64,000 bases of DNA from the NCBI RefSeq assembly GCF_008693385.1, contig NZ_CP044065.1, positions 2,604,001-2,668,000 on the forward strand, read 5' to 3'. Source of the DNA: Cupriavidus pauculus. GTDB taxonomy: Bacteria > Pseudomonadota > Gammaproteobacteria > Burkholderiales > Burkholderiaceae. The stretch's first letter is position 1. Each line of letters begins with the position of its first letter. Shown one piece after another: positions 10,745 through 20,207 of the stretch. The notes beneath the pieces are model-generated. The model saw only the letters and a list, made by a program, of their open reading frames with translations, made no database searches and had not been told where the DNA came from. Position numbers and translations under genes: made by a program.

Positions 10745-11160
10745 ATCCGGAATCCTGGGAACGGCGCGCCCGGGATGGGGCACGCCAACGATATTCGCGC
10801 GGCGGCCGGGGGCCGGCCAGCGGGCGAAATGGCAAAGTATGCCAAATCGCGCTACCGGAAAGACCATTCGCCCTGGCCGCCTATGGAGGGGCTTCCCTTT
10901 CGGGTCCCGTTTTTCCTCTGGGGCAAGGTTCGGGAGGGCGATCGATCCGGTGCGGCTGGCAGGTAGGCGCCGCGCGATTGGCAGTGGCGAAAAATATCGC
11001 CACGTTGGGACGAAGCATAATGTGCCGGGATGACCGCGCCTGTTTCTGGCACCCGCTCTTTTATTACAGCGGATTACCAGCGGGCCGGGTGTAACCTCCG
11101 GAAACAAAACCGCGGACGCCAATCGCGTTCCCACGCCGCCAGCCTGACTATCATTTGCCT
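10745..11160. promoter_or_regulatory. Divergent control region between mdtABC and the OmpR/EnvZ-like system
   Basis: About 415 bases without a convincing gene, between two divergent operons. It contains two inverted repeats that could be protein-binding sites or hairpins: TGGCA-N5-TGCCA at 10830-10844, about 85 bases before mdtA, and GTGGCGA-N6-TCGCCAC at 10984-11003. I do not see a clean -35/-10 pair. The position between a pump and a two-component system makes it the natural place for the regulator to act, but that is inference. Confidence 0.5.
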
Positions 11161-11892
11161 ATGCGAACGAACCAGCCCACCCAGATCCTCGTCGTGGACG
11201 ACGATCCCGAACTTCGCGACCTGCTGCGCGAGTACCTGACCTCGCAGGGCTTTGCCGTGTCCGTGCTGCACGACGGGGACGGCCTGCAGGCGCGCCTCGA
11301 GCGTGAACGGCCCGCGCTGATCGTGCTGGACCTCATGATGCCCAAGGTCGATGGCCTGACGGCGCTGCGCAACCTGCGTGCGAAGAACGACGATATTCCG
11401 GTGATCCTGCTGACCGCGCGCAGCGACGAGATCGACCGTATCGTCGGGCTCGAGATCGGCGCCGACGACTACCTCGGCAAGCCGTTCTCGCCGCGCGAGT
11501 TGCTCGCGCGCATCAACGCGGTCCTGCGCCGCAAGCTCGCCCGGCCCGCGGCTGCACCCGAGGACCGCGAGTCGATCGCGTTCGGCCCGTTCCGCGTGAA
11601 CTTCCGCCAGCGCTCGCTGCTCCGGACCGGGCAGGCGGTATCGATCAGCGACACCGAGTTCGCGCTGCTCAAGCTGCTGCTCATGCATCCGCTGGAAGTG
11701 CTGTCGCGCGAGCGCATCGTCGAGCTGATGTACGGCACCGCGAGCGGCATCAGCGACCGCGGCATCGATGTGCAGATCTGGCGCCTGCGCCGGCTGCTGG
11801 ACGAGGACGCGCAGCGCCCGCGCTATATCCAGACCGTGCGCGGCAGGGGCTATACGTTCGTGCCCGACGAGGCCGAAGAGATTCCGCAGTAG
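11161..11892 (+). CDS. OmpR-family response regulator
   Basis: A 243-residue two-domain response regulator. The receiver domain shows the acidic pair in ILVVDDDPE, the phospho-accepting Asp in LIVLDLMMPK, the Thr of LLTARS and the conserved Lys in DDYLGKPF. The C-terminal half is an OmpR-type winged helix (SDTEFALLKLLLMHPLEVLSRE, ending YIQTVRGRGYTFVP). The GLEIGADDYLGKPFSPRELLARI stretch resembles OmpR itself more than CpxR or BaeR. The ATG at 11161 is preferred over an upstream TTG. The sensor kinase gene begins 26 bases after its stop. The mdtABC pump is transcribed divergently and is the likeliest local target, by position only. Confidence 0.9.
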   Translation: MRTNQPTQILVVDDDPELRDLLREYLTSQGFAVSVLHDGDGLQARLERERPALIVLDLMMPKVDGLTALRNLRAKNDDIPVILLTARSDEIDRIVGLEIGADDYLGKPFSPRELLARINAVLRRKLARPAAAPEDRESIAFGPFRVNFRQRSLLRTGQAVSISDTEFALLKLLLMHPLEVLSRERIVELMYGTASGISDRGIDVQIWRLRRLLDEDAQRPRYIQTVRGRGYTFVPDEAEEIPQ

Positions 11893-11918
11893 GACTTTCG
11901 CACCAAAGACGCTGAGCA

Positions 11919-13199
11919 ATGAAGCTGAGGATTGACACCCTGTTCGGACGCATGGCACTGCTGATTGCAGCGGTGCTCATGATCAGCCATTTCTCCTGGC
12001 TGACGATTCTTCGCATGGATCGTCGCCAGCAGCAGGTCGACTATTCGGTCGAACAGATGCTGTTCCAGCTGCAGAGCATCGAGCACGCGCTCGATGCGCG
12101 GCCGCCGCTGCCGTTGCCGAGCCTCGTCGAGATCGGCGACAACACGCGGGCGGAAGAATTGTCGGCGGTCCCGCAGGGCGGCCGGCCGCGCCGGCTGATC
12201 GAACAGTTCGGCAGCCGCCTGCCGAAGGGCAGCGAGTTGCGGATCGAGGACGAAGCCACGCCGCGGCTGTGGGTCAAGCTGCCGACGCGCGCGCAGTGGA
12301 TCGCCATGCCGATCCTGTGGGTGCACAACCCCCCGCCCGACAACCGGCTCGTACCCGGCGTCATCCTCGTGGTCGCCGTGGCGACGATCTTCGCGCTGCT
12401 GATCGCGTGGCAGATCCAGCGGCCCGTACGCGACATGGCCGAGGCCGCGGCGCGATTGTCGCGGCAGGAGATGGTGCCGCCGCTACGCGAGCGCGGGCCG
12501 CATGAGCTGCGACAACTGATCGAGCGTTTCAATCGCATGGTCGCCGACCTCGTGCGCACGGACCAGGAGCGCAACACGATGCTCGCCGGCATCGCGCACG
12601 ACCTGAAGACCCCGCTCGCGCGGCTGCGGCTCCGCGCCGAGATGCTGAGCGACCCGAAGGCCGCCGCGGGCGTTACGCGCGATGTGGAGTCGATGTCGGC
12701 GATCGTCGAGCAGTTCCTGACCTTCGCGCAGAGCAGCGAGCCGACCGCGCGGCCCGTGCCCGTGGAGAAGCGCATTTCCGAACTCGCGGCATCGCTGGCG
12801 GAGCAGGACCGCTTCGTCGAACTCGACCTCGCCGCGGGCGACGGCTTCCGCATGATCGCGACGCAGCTCGACCGCATCGTCGGCAACCTCGTCGATAACG
12901 CCTATGCGTACGGCGCACCGCCCGTGCATGTGTCCACCGCGCGCACGAACGAAGGCTGGCGCCTGACCGTGGAGGATCACGGCACGGGCATTCCCGACGA
13001 TGCGATGGACCGCGTGACGCTCCCGTTCGTGCGGCTGGATCCGGCGCGCGGCGGCAACGCGCACTCGGGGCTGGGACTCGCGATCGTCGATCGCCTGGTC
13101 CGCCAGGGCGGCGGGCGCCTGAACCTCGTCAACCGCGAGGAAGGCGGCCTGCGCGTGGAGATGGTGTTTCCGTTTGCGCCGCTGGCGCAGGCGGCATAG
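11919..13199 (+). CDS. EnvZ-like sensor histidine kinase
   Basis: A 426-residue inner-membrane kinase, partner of the upstream OmpR-type regulator. TM1 is near residues 10-27. A periplasmic sensor region of about 120 residues follows, then TM2 (VPGVILVVAVATIFALLIAW) and a HAMP linker. The dimerisation/phospho-acceptor helix carries the active His in GIAHDLKTPLARLRLRAEML. The ATPase has an N box (GNLVDNAYAYG), a G1 box (EDHGTGIPDD) and a G2 box (HSGLGLAIVDRLV). The length and H-box match EnvZ-type kinases. The signal sensed cannot be told from the sequence. Confidence 0.9.
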   Translation: MKLRIDTLFGRMALLIAAVLMISHFSWLTILRMDRRQQQVDYSVEQMLFQLQSIEHALDARPPLPLPSLVEIGDNTRAEELSAVPQGGRPRRLIEQFGSRLPKGSELRIEDEATPRLWVKLPTRAQWIAMPILWVHNPPPDNRLVPGVILVVAVATIFALLIAWQIQRPVRDMAEAAARLSRQEMVPPLRERGPHELRQLIERFNRMVADLVRTDQERNTMLAGIAHDLKTPLARLRLRAEMLSDPKAAAGVTRDVESMSAIVEQFLTFAQSSEPTARPVPVEKRISELAASLAEQDRFVELDLAAGDGFRMIATQLDRIVGNLVDNAYAYGAPPVHVSTARTNEGWRLTVEDHGTGIPDDAMDRVTLPFVRLDPARGGNAHSGLGLAIVDRLVRQGGGRLNLVNREEGGLRVEMVFPFAPLAQAA

Positions 13200-13235
13200 G
13201 CGGTGCCCCTTATTGCCGCCCCTTATTGCTGCCTC

Positions 13236-14153
13236 CTACCGCCGCGCCGATCCGCCGCCCGAGACCGGAACCGGCAACGGCTCGCGTTTCACGCGCTCCC
13301 GCAGCCATGTCGCCGCCTTGCCGAGCGGCCGCTGCTTGTGCCACACGAGCTCCATCGCCACGGGCCAGTCCTTTTCCTGAAACGCGAGTTTCGGTGACAC
13401 CAGTTGTGCCGCGGCCGGCGAGTTCGCGGCCACGTGCCAGGGTACGAATCCCCAGCCCAGATTGCGCTTGATCAGTTCGACGATGACCCACTGGCTCTCG
13501 ACCCACCAGACATCGGCCGCGACGCGCAGGCGCTTCTTTTCTTCGCTGTCGCTGCGCGTGGCCACCATCAGCTGGCGATAACGCTTGAGCTCTTCCCAAT
13601 CGACGCGCGGCTGGTGCGCGAGCGGATGCTCGGGCGCGCAGAGGATCGGCATCGGCACCCAGCCGAGCGCATGAAACGCGAGTTCGGCCGGCAGAATTTC
13701 CTGCCGCCACATGATGCCGAGGTCCGCGCACTGGCTCATCACGAGCCGGCTTACGTCCTCCATCAGCGGAAACAGCAGTTCGAGCTCCACCGCCGGAAAC
13801 TGCCGCGAGAACTCCTCGAGCATCACGCCGAGAATCTCTTCCGGATACAGCTCGTCCACGGCCAGCACGAGCCGCGTCTCGACGCCCTCCCCCAGGCTCT
13901 TGGCCACGCCGCGGAAATGTTCGCAGCGTTCCAGGATCACGCGCGCCTCGGCCAGCAGGCGCTCCCCCGCGGGCGTGAGCACGGGATAGCGCGCGCTGCG
14001 ATCGAACAGCGCATTGCCGAGGTCGATCTCGAGGTTGGCCACGGCCGCGCTGACCACGGACTGCGCCTTGCCGAGTCGGCGCGCGGCGGCCGAGAACGAG
14101 CCCGTTTCGGACGCCGCGACAAAGGCCTGCAACTGGTCGATGGAGAGACTCAT
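13236..14153 (-). CDS. LysR-family transcriptional regulator (AceR-like position)
   Basis: A 305-residue LysR-type regulator. The N-terminal winged helix is typical (LQAFVAASETGSFSAAARRLGKAQSVVSAAVANLE). The rest is a periplasmic-binding-protein-like effector domain. The start ATG has an AAGGAGG sequence 3 bases upstream. It is divergent from a PACE-family exporter gene, an arrangement known from AceR/AceI in Acinetobacter, where a LysR protein activates the exporter in response to its substrate. Whether this protein answers to biguanides or polyamines is not visible. Confidence 0.88.
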   Translation of the reverse strand: MSLSIDQLQAFVAASETGSFSAAARRLGKAQSVVSAAVANLEIDLGNALFDRSARYPVLTPAGERLLAEARVILERCEHFRGVAKSLGEGVETRLVLAVDELYPEEILGVMLEEFSRQFPAVELELLFPLMEDVSRLVMSQCADLGIMWRQEILPAELAFHALGWVPMPILCAPEHPLAHQPRVDWEELKRYRQLMVATRSDSEEKKRLRVAADVWWVESQWVIVELIKRNLGWGFVPWHVAANSPAAAQLVSPKLAFQEKDWPVAMELVWHKQRPLGKAATWLRERVKREPLPVPVSGGGSARR

Positions 14154-14173
14154 ACGCCTCCTTTTCTGCTATC

Positions 14174-14190
14174 TATCGGATAAACCGATG
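14174..14190. promoter_or_regulatory. Candidate LysR operator between the regulator and the PACE gene
   Basis: An inverted repeat ATCGG-N5-CCGAT lies at 14175-14189 in the 106-base divergent gap, 22 bases upstream of the LysR start. A second loosely symmetric stretch with GATGG and CCATC arms follows it. Position and symmetry fit an autoregulatory LysR site. No binding evidence exists in the sequence itself. Confidence 0.45.
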
Positions 14191-14259
14191 GTATCCAACT
14201 TGGCAATATCAATCCATCAGATAGACTGTGTCCCATCGTCGTTTTTGCTGGAGAGGATC

Positions 14260-14718
14260 ATGCGCACTACCGGAGACCGGATCCGACACGCGATCGGTTT
14301 CGAGTTGATCGGCCTGTTGGCCTTCGCCCCGCTTGCCAGCTGGGTGTTCGGCTATGCGCTGCATCAGATGGGCCTGATCGGTGCGGTGGCATCGCTGATC
14401 GCCGCCGCATGGAACTACGTCTACAACCTGATGTTCGACAAGGCGATGCTCCGCGTCCGTGGGGACGTCCACAAGACGCCGGCCATTCGCGTGCTGCACG
14501 CGATCCTGTTCGAGGGCGGCCTGCTGATCGTGTTCCTGCCGTCCGTCGCGTGGTACCTCGACATCAGCCTGTTCGACGCGTTCATCATGGACATCGCGGT
14601 GGCCGGCTTCTACATGGTCTACGCGCTGATCTACAACTGGGCCTACGACCTCGTGTTCCCGATTCCGAAGGCGCCCGCCCCCGTGAGCGGCGCGCGGTCG
14701 ACTTCGCTGTCGAATTGA
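14260..14718 (+). CDS. PACE-family multidrug/biguanide efflux transporter (AceI-like)
   Basis: A 152-residue inner-membrane protein with four predicted membrane segments arranged as two tandem bacterial transmembrane-pair domains, the PACE architecture. The first repeat begins RIRHAIGFELIGLLAF and the second RVLHAILFEGGLLIVF. Both contain the family's R-x-x-H-A-x-x-F-E motif. The acidic residue of the first repeat is Glu15, the same number as the functional Glu of AceI. A good ribosome-binding site (GAGAGGA) lies three bases before the ATG at 14260. A longer frame from 14014 overlaps the LysR gene and is not used. Transport substrates known for the family include chlorhexidine and short diamines; the substrate here is unknown. 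Confidence 0.9.
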   Translation: MRTTGDRIRHAIGFELIGLLAFAPLASWVFGYALHQMGLIGAVASLIAAAWNYVYNLMFDKAMLRVRGDVHKTPAIRVLHAILFEGGLLIVFLPSVAWYLDISLFDAFIMDIAVAGFYMVYALIYNWAYDLVFPIPKAPAPVSGARSTSLSN

Positions 14719-14779
14719 CACGGTAACCGAGCGTTTCACGTCATCCGAACCGCGTTGGGCATGCGTTAACATCTCCGCC

Positions 14780-16354
14780 ATGCCCATGCCCAATGCCCTG
14801 CCCCGCATCGTTCCGGCCGCCGCGCTCCTGGCGTGCCTTGCCGCCGGACTCGCAACCGTCCCCGCGGACGCCAAGGCCGCCAAGGCCAAACCGGCCGCGG
14901 CGGCAAAGTCCACCTCCCCTTCTTCGTCCGCGCCGGCAAAGCATGCCGCCGCGGAGACCGTCGATCCCGCCGCCCTGCGCGCCGGGTTGCCGGCCAACGT
15001 CGTCACGGCATTACGCCGCGCCAACGTGCCGTTATCGGCCGCGAGCTTCTATGTCGTGAAGGTTGGCGCGCCCGCGCCGCGCGCGAGCTGGAATGCCGAG
15101 CAGCCGATGAATCCCGCCTCGACGATGAAAGTCGTGACGACGTTTGCGGGACTCCAATTGCTGGGGCCCGACTTTCGCTGGCAGACGTCGCTCTATGCCG
15201 ACACGCAGCCCGGTGTCGACGGTTCGCTCAACGGCAATATCTACCTGCGCGGCCGGGGCGATCCCAAGCTCGTGCCCGAAGAGATGGCCAAGCTCGTGTC
15301 ATCCGCGCGGCGCGCGGGTGTCAACAATATCAATGGCGACCTCGTGCTCGACCGCAGCTTCTTCGCGGATGGGCTCGATGGCAACGGCACGATCGACGGC
15401 GAGTCCACGCGCGCGTACAACGTGAATCCGGACGCGCTGCTGTATGCGTTCAAGACGCTGTCCTTCACGATCAGTCCGGACCCGGCGAGCCGCTCGGTGG
15501 CGGTGTCGGTCACGCCCTCGCTGGCGCAACTGCGGGTGGACAACCGGCTGGCGCTGACGAACGGCCGTTGCGGCGACTGGCGGACGCGGGCGAACCCGGC
15601 CATCATGCCGCAGCCGGACGGCACGGTCGTGGCCGCGTTCGACGGCAGCTATTCGACCGATTGCGGCGAACATGTGATCAACCTCGCGACGCTGTCGCAC
15701 AGCGATTTCATCTGGGGTGGATTCGTCGCCGAATGGCAGCTCGCGGGCGGAACGTTCACGCATGCGCCCGGCGTGCGCAGCGGCCCGGTGCCGCGCAACG
15801 CGGTGCTGCTGGCGCGGCACTATGGCGAGCCGCTCGGCGATATCGTGCGCGATATCAACAAGTATTCGAACAACGTGATGGCGCGCCAGCTGTTCCTGAC
15901 CATCGGTGCGGAAATCGACCGTGGCGGCCCCGCGAGCACCGCGCGTTCGGCAACCGTGATCCAGCGCTGGCTGCAGAAGCAGGGGCTGGACCTGCGCAGC
16001 CTCGTGCTCGACAACGGCTCGGGCCTCTCGCGCGACGAGCGCATCAGCGCGTACGACATGGCGCGCCTGCTGCAGCAGGCGCTCGCGAGCAACGTGGGCC
16101 CGGCCCTGCTCGACTCGCTGCCGATCCTCGGCGTGGACGGCACCCTGCGCAACCGCCTCACGCGCGCGAACGCGGCGGGCAATGCGTATCTGAAGACGGG
16201 GACGCTGCAGGATGTGCGCGCGCTGGCGGGCTATGTCGATGCGCTGAACGGCGACCGGTATGTGGTGGTGGCCTACATCAACCACCCGAACGCATCCGCC
16301 GCGCAGGAGGCGCACGACGCGCTGATGCAGTGGGTGTACCGCGGCGCGCCTTGA
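14780..16354 (+). CDS. dacB: D-alanyl-D-alanine carboxypeptidase/endopeptidase (PBP4, DacB)
   Basis: A 524-residue periplasmic low-molecular-mass penicillin-binding protein (peptidase family S13) that trims or cleaves peptidoglycan cross-links. It has an N-terminal signal peptide (AAALLACLAAGLATVPADA) followed by an Ala/Lys/Ser-rich linker. The three catalytic motifs are present: SxxK as STMK near residue 114, SxN as YSNN near 361 and KTG as KTGT near 471. The long spacing between SxxK and SxN is that of class C enzymes with inserted domains. The gene stands alone between the PACE gene and tsaC. Confidence 0.93.
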   Translation: MPMPNALPRIVPAAALLACLAAGLATVPADAKAAKAKPAAAAKSTSPSSSAPAKHAAAETVDPAALRAGLPANVVTALRRANVPLSAASFYVVKVGAPAPRASWNAEQPMNPASTMKVVTTFAGLQLLGPDFRWQTSLYADTQPGVDGSLNGNIYLRGRGDPKLVPEEMAKLVSSARRAGVNNINGDLVLDRSFFADGLDGNGTIDGESTRAYNVNPDALLYAFKTLSFTISPDPASRSVAVSVTPSLAQLRVDNRLALTNGRCGDWRTRANPAIMPQPDGTVVAAFDGSYSTDCGEHVINLATLSHSDFIWGGFVAEWQLAGGTFTHAPGVRSGPVPRNAVLLARHYGEPLGDIVRDINKYSNNVMARQLFLTIGAEIDRGGPASTARSATVIQRWLQKQGLDLRSLVLDNGSGLSRDERISAYDMARLLQQALASNVGPALLDSLPILGVDGTLRNRLTRANAAGNAYLKTGTLQDVRALAGYVDALNGDRYVVVAYINHPNASAAQEAHDALMQWVYRGAP

Positions 16355-16387
16355 CGATCTGAGGACCCGAGGACCTGGAGGCGGCGG

Positions 16388-17380
16388 CTATTCGAACGCC
16401 GCCGCGGCGCGGCCGAGGCGGTCCCGTACGCCATCCCATTCGTGCCCGGCCGGCACCGGCTCGAACACGAGCCGGCCGAACCCTTCCTTGTCGAGCCGGC
16501 GCAGCAGGCGATAGAGCTCGCGCGCATAGGCCTCCGGCGTAGCCGGCGCCGCCACGAACGCGCAGCGTGCGTCCAGACCCGAAGGCGCCTCGCGTCCAAC
16601 GAACGCCAGCCGCCCATCGGCCGGCAGCGCGGCCAGGTAGGCCGGCAGCGCGGACGCATCGGCCAGCACCAGCGCCGTGCGCGGCGCGTAGTGGGCGCGC
16701 AGCGTGCCCGATGCCCGCGGCGCGGCCGCATCGGGCGGCAACGGCGCGGTGCCCAGCACGGCTTCCATCATCGCCGGGGTGATCGCACCGGGCCGCAGCA
16801 ACACGGGGCCGACGCCCTGATCGAGCCGCGACAGATCGACGATCGTCGACTCGATGCCGACATCGACCCCATCGCCTTCCAGCACATAGACCGCATCGCC
16901 GAACTCGTCCCGCACATGCTGCGCGGTGGTCGGACTCACCTGCCCGAACTTGTTCGCCGAAGGCGCCGCGATCCCGCCGCGACCCCGCCGGAAACGCGAC
17001 AGCAGCGCCTGCGCGACCGGATGCGACGGGCAACGCAGTCCAAGACTGTCCTGCCCGCCGGCCACGGCGGCGGGAATATGCGCGGCACGCTTGAGAATCA
17101 GCGTCAGCGGTCCCGGCCAGAACGCATCGATCAGCTTCTGCGCCGCCTCGGGCACCGAGTCGGCCCAGTAGCTGACGTCGCCGCCATCGACCACATGCAC
17201 GATCACGGGATGATTCGACGGACGGCCCTTGGCAGCGAAGATGCGGGCAACGGCCTCGGGATTCTCGGCGTCGGCACCGAGCCCATAGACGGTCTCGGTC
17301 GGAAACGCGACCAGCTGTCCCGCTTCGAGCAGGCGAACCGCTTCGTCGAGCTCGGCGGCCGTGGGCATGCGTGAGGACAT
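16388..17380 (-). CDS. tsaC: L-threonylcarbamoyladenylate synthase (TsaC/Sua5 type)
   Basis: A 330-residue enzyme that makes threonylcarbamoyl-AMP for the t6A37 modification of ANN-decoding tRNAs. The YrdC domain is clear (VAFPTETVYGLGADAENPEAVARIFAAKGRP, KRAAHIPA, GLRCPSHPVAQALL, SANKFGQVSPT). The extra C-terminal domain of about 120 residues (HYAPRTALVLADA onwards) makes it Sua5-like rather than the short TsaC. It is the last gene of the minus-strand glycolysis/purine cluster, 8 bases after purK. Confidence 0.93.
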   Translation of the reverse strand: MSSRMPTAAELDEAVRLLEAGQLVAFPTETVYGLGADAENPEAVARIFAAKGRPSNHPVIVHVVDGGDVSYWADSVPEAAQKLIDAFWPGPLTLILKRAAHIPAAVAGGQDSLGLRCPSHPVAQALLSRFRRGRGGIAAPSANKFGQVSPTTAQHVRDEFGDAVYVLEGDGVDVGIESTIVDLSRLDQGVGPVLLRPGAITPAMMEAVLGTAPLPPDAAAPRASGTLRAHYAPRTALVLADASALPAYLAALPADGRLAFVGREAPSGLDARCAFVAAPATPEAYARELYRLLRRLDKEGFGRLVFEPVPAGHEWDGVRDRLGRAAAAFE

Positions 17381-17388
17381 GAAAAGAC

Positions 17389-18633
17389 TCAGAGCGGAAT
17401 ATGCAGCGCCTGCGCGGCCGCGACGAACGCCGCATCGGCTGCAGCGGCCGCGTCACCGACGCAATTCACATGGCCCATCTTGCGCGCGGGGCGCGCATCG
17501 CTCTTGCCATAGAGGTGGAGCTTGGCGCCGGGCTGCGCGATGACCTGATCCCACGCGGGCGTGCGCTCGAGGCCGAACTCGAACCACGCGTCGCCCAGCA
17601 GGTTCAGCATCTTGCCGGCCGAATGCTGGCGCGTGCTGCCCAGCGGCATGCGCGCCATCGCGCGAACCTGCTGCTCGAACTGGCTGGTCTCGCAGGCATC
17701 CATCGTGATGTGACCCGAATTGTGCGGGCGCGGTGCCATCTCGTTGGCCACGAGCGAGCCATCGGTCAGCACGAAGAACTCGATGCACAGCACGCCGACA
17801 TAACCCATCTCGGTCGCGATGATCGCCGCCGCGGCACGCGCGCGATCGGCGATATCGTCGGACACGCTCGACGACGGCATCGTCGTCGAGAACAGGATGC
17901 CGTCGCGATGGACGTTCTCGGCCAGCGGCCACGTCGCGGTAGAACCGTCCGCGGCGCGTGCGGCCAGCACGGACACTTCGTAGGCCAGCGGCAGCATCTG
18001 CTCGAGCACGCACGGCACATGCTGCATCGCGCGCCACGCGGCCCGGACGTCCTCGCGCGTCTTCACACGCGCCTGGCCCTTGCCGTCGTAGCCCATGCGC
18101 GCGGTCTTCAGAATGCCGGGCAGCAGCGCCTCGGGCACCTGATCGACGTCCGCATCGTGCTGGATGACCCAGTGCGGCGCGGTGGGCACGCCCGTGCGCT
18201 CGGCACACGACGCAAAGAACTTCTTCTCGCCGATGCGGTTCTGGGCAATCGACACGCAATAGCCGCGCGGCGCCACGAACGCACCCAGTTGCTCCAGGCG
18301 GTCCAGCGACATCGACGGCACGTTCTCGAACTCGGTACTCACGGCCTGGCAAAGCTTCGCCATCTCGTTGAGCGCGGCCTCGTCGGTGTACGGCGCGCAG
18401 ATATGACGGTCGGCCACGATGCCTGCCGGGCTGTCCTGATCGGGATCGAGCACGCAGACGCGATAGCCCATCGACTGCGCCGCGTGCGTGAACATGCGGC
18501 CGAGCTGCCCGCCGCCCAGCATGCCAAGCCAGGCACCCGGCAGAATCGGCGCACCGGGCTGATCGACGCCGAACTCGGCGCGCGACTCGGGCGTATGGGC
18601 TTCGGACAGGTAAGGATGGATATCGGTCGGCAT
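17389..18633 (-). CDS. purK: N5-carboxyaminoimidazole ribonucleotide synthase PurK
   Basis: A 414-residue ATP-grasp enzyme that carboxylates AIR to N5-CAIR using ATP and bicarbonate in purine synthesis. The N-terminal PreATP-grasp domain shows [21 protein letters not shown] and DPDQDSPAG. The ATP-grasp core includes [16 protein letters not shown] and [18 protein letters not shown], standard PurK signatures. There is a short unstructured N-terminal extension (about 30 residues). purE lies directly upstream in the same direction (79-base gap), giving the usual PurE/PurK pair. Confidence 0.95.
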   Translation of the reverse strand: MPTDIHPYLSEAHTPESRAEFGVDQPGAPILPGAWLGMLGGGQLGRMFTHAAQSMGYRVCVLDPDQDSPAGIVADRHICAPYTDEAALNEMAKLCQAVSTEFENVPSMSLDRLEQLGAFVAPRGYCVSIAQNRIGEKKFFASCAERTGVPTAPHWVIQHDADVDQVPEALLPGILKTARMGYDGKGQARVKTREDVRAAWRAMQHVPCVLEQMLPLAYEVSVLAARAADGSTATWPLAENVHRDGILFSTTMPSSSVSDDIADRARAAAAIIATEMGYVGVLCIEFFVLTDGSLVANEMAPRPHNSGHITMDACETSQFEQQVRAMARMPLGSTRQHSAGKMLNLLGDAWFEFGLERTPAWDQVIAQPGAKLHLYGKSDARPARKMGHVNCVGDAAAAADAAFVAAAQALHIPL

Positions 18634-18712
18634 GCGTAGAACAGGAAAGAGCAGCTAAAACAGGCAGCTTGAAACAGGCGGCCAACGCGGCCGCGGAACG
18701 CGCGGATCGGAC

Positions 18713-19213
18713 TCAGACGGGCAGCTTCATGGCCCGCGCGGCCTCGGTCTGCTTCGCGCGGAACGCTTCCAGCGCGTCGGCCAGCGCCGCGTCCGTGGTC
18801 GCGAGCGTCGCTATCGCATGCAGCGCCGCGTTGGCCGCGCCGGCCTCGCCGATCGCGAACGTCGCCACGGGCACGCCCTTCGGCATCTGCACGATCGACA
18901 GCAGCGAATCCTCGCCACGCAGGTACTTCGACGGCACGGGCACGCCGAACACCGGCACGATCGTCTTGGCGGCGATCATGCCGGGCAGATGCGCGGCACC
19001 GCCGGCGCCCGCGATGATCGCGCGAATGCCACGGCCGCGCGCGGTCTCCGCATAGCGGAACATGTCGTCGGCCATCCGGTGCGCGGATACCACCTGCGCC
19101 TCGAACGGTACGCCGAAATCCTTGAGCATGGCCACGGCGTGCTGCATCACGTCCCAGTCGGAACTGCTGCCCATGACGACGCCCACCACGGGCTTGTTTG
19201 CTTCGTTGCTCAT
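18713..19213 (-). CDS. purE: N5-carboxyaminoimidazole ribonucleotide mutase PurE
   Basis: A 166-residue class I PurE that converts N5-CAIR to CAIR. Motifs include [51 protein letters not shown] and [15 protein letters not shown]. The ATG at 19213 gives MSNEANKP and a family-typical length, although the frame is open further upstream into purC. It sits 20 bases after purC and 79 bases before purK in one presumed operon. Confidence 0.96.
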   Translation of the reverse strand: MSNEANKPVVGVVMGSSSDWDVMQHAVAMLKDFGVPFEAQVVSAHRMADDMFRYAETARGRGIRAIIAGAGGAAHLPGMIAAKTIVPVFGVPVPSKYLRGEDSLLSIVQMPKGVPVATFAIGEAGAANAALHAIATLATTDAALADALEAFRAKQTEAARAMKLPV

Positions 19214-19233
19214 GTTGCGAAATCCGTCGTCGA

Positions 19234-20142
19234 TTATTGCAGCGCTTCGCCGGTCAGGCGCGTCAGCGCTTCCTTGTACTTGTCGGCGGTCTTCTGCACG
19301 ACGTCGTCCGGCAGCTTCGGCGCCGGCGCGGTCTTCGGCCACGGCTTGCCGTCGAGGCGCACGGCTTCCAGCCAGTCGCGCACGAACTGCTTGTCGAACG
19401 ACGGGGGATTGGTGCCGACCTGATACGAATCGGCGGGCCAGAAGCGCGAGGAGTCGGCGGTCAGCACCTCGTCCATCAACGTCAGCGTGCCGTTCTCGTC
19501 CAGACCGAACTCGAACTTGGTATCGGCGATGATGATGCCGCGCGTGGCCGCGAACTCGGCCGCTTCCTTGTACAGGCGAATCGAGATATCGCGCATCTTC
19601 GCGGCCAGTTCCTTGCCGATGCGCTGCTCGACTTCGTCGAACGAGATGTTCTCGTCGTGCTCGCCCATCTCCGCCTTGGCGGCCGGCGTGAAGATCGGCT
19701 CGGGCAGCTTCTGCGCGTTCTGCAGGCCGGCCGGCAGCGCGATGCCGCACACCTTGCCCGTCGCCTGGTAGTCCTTCCAGCCGCTACCGGCGAGGTAGCC
19801 GCGCACCACGGCCTCGACGAGGATCGGCTTCAGGCGCTTGACCACCACCGCGCGGCCCCGCACCTGCGCCACTTCGTCCGGCGCCACGACGCTCTCGGCG
19901 GACACGCCGGTCTCGTGGTTCGGCACGATGTGCGCGAGGCGCTTGAACCAGAAGTTGGCCATCTGGTTCAGCACGCGGCCCTTGGCCGGGATCGGCTCCC
20001 CCATGATCACATCGAACGCGGACAGGCGGTCCGTCGTGACGATCAGCAGCTTGTCGTCGCCGACGGCATAGTTGTCGCGCACCTTGCCGCGGCCGAGCAG
20101 CGGCAGGGATTGAATGGAGGAATCGTAGAGGGCTTCGGACAT
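19234..20142 (-). CDS. purC: Phosphoribosylaminoimidazole-succinocarboxamide synthase PurC
   Basis: A 302-residue SAICAR synthetase that joins CAIR and aspartate with ATP. Recognisable segments are [57 protein letters not shown] and [29 protein letters not shown]. The long (about 300-residue) form is the one found in betaproteobacteria and yeast-like sequences. I chose the ATG at 20142 because the open frame upstream runs through the fba terminator hairpin. Confidence 0.96.
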   Translation of the reverse strand: MSEALYDSSIQSLPLLGRGKVRDNYAVGDDKLLIVTTDRLSAFDVIMGEPIPAKGRVLNQMANFWFKRLAHIVPNHETGVSAESVVAPDEVAQVRGRAVVVKRLKPILVEAVVRGYLAGSGWKDYQATGKVCGIALPAGLQNAQKLPEPIFTPAAKAEMGEHDENISFDEVEQRIGKELAAKMRDISIRLYKEAAEFAATRGIIIADTKFEFGLDENGTLTLMDEVLTADSSRFWPADSYQVGTNPPSFDKQFVRDWLEAVRLDGKPWPKTAPAPKLPDDVVQKTADKYKEALTRLTGEALQ

Positions 20143-20175
20143 GGTGGAAGAACTGAGAAACGTAAACGTAAAACT

Positions 20176-20197
20176 GCCCTCCCCGGAGGGGGAGGGC
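20176..20197 (-). terminator. Rho-independent terminator after fba
   Basis: A perfect 9-base stem (GCCCTCCCC / GGGGAGGGC) with a 4-base loop lies 11 bases after the fba stop. On the minus strand it is followed by CAGTTTT. It may attenuate rather than fully separate fba from purC. Its arms resemble those of a hairpin between recA and recX at 50313-50337. Confidence 0.7.
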
Positions 20198-20207
20198 ATC
20201 GGGCGTA

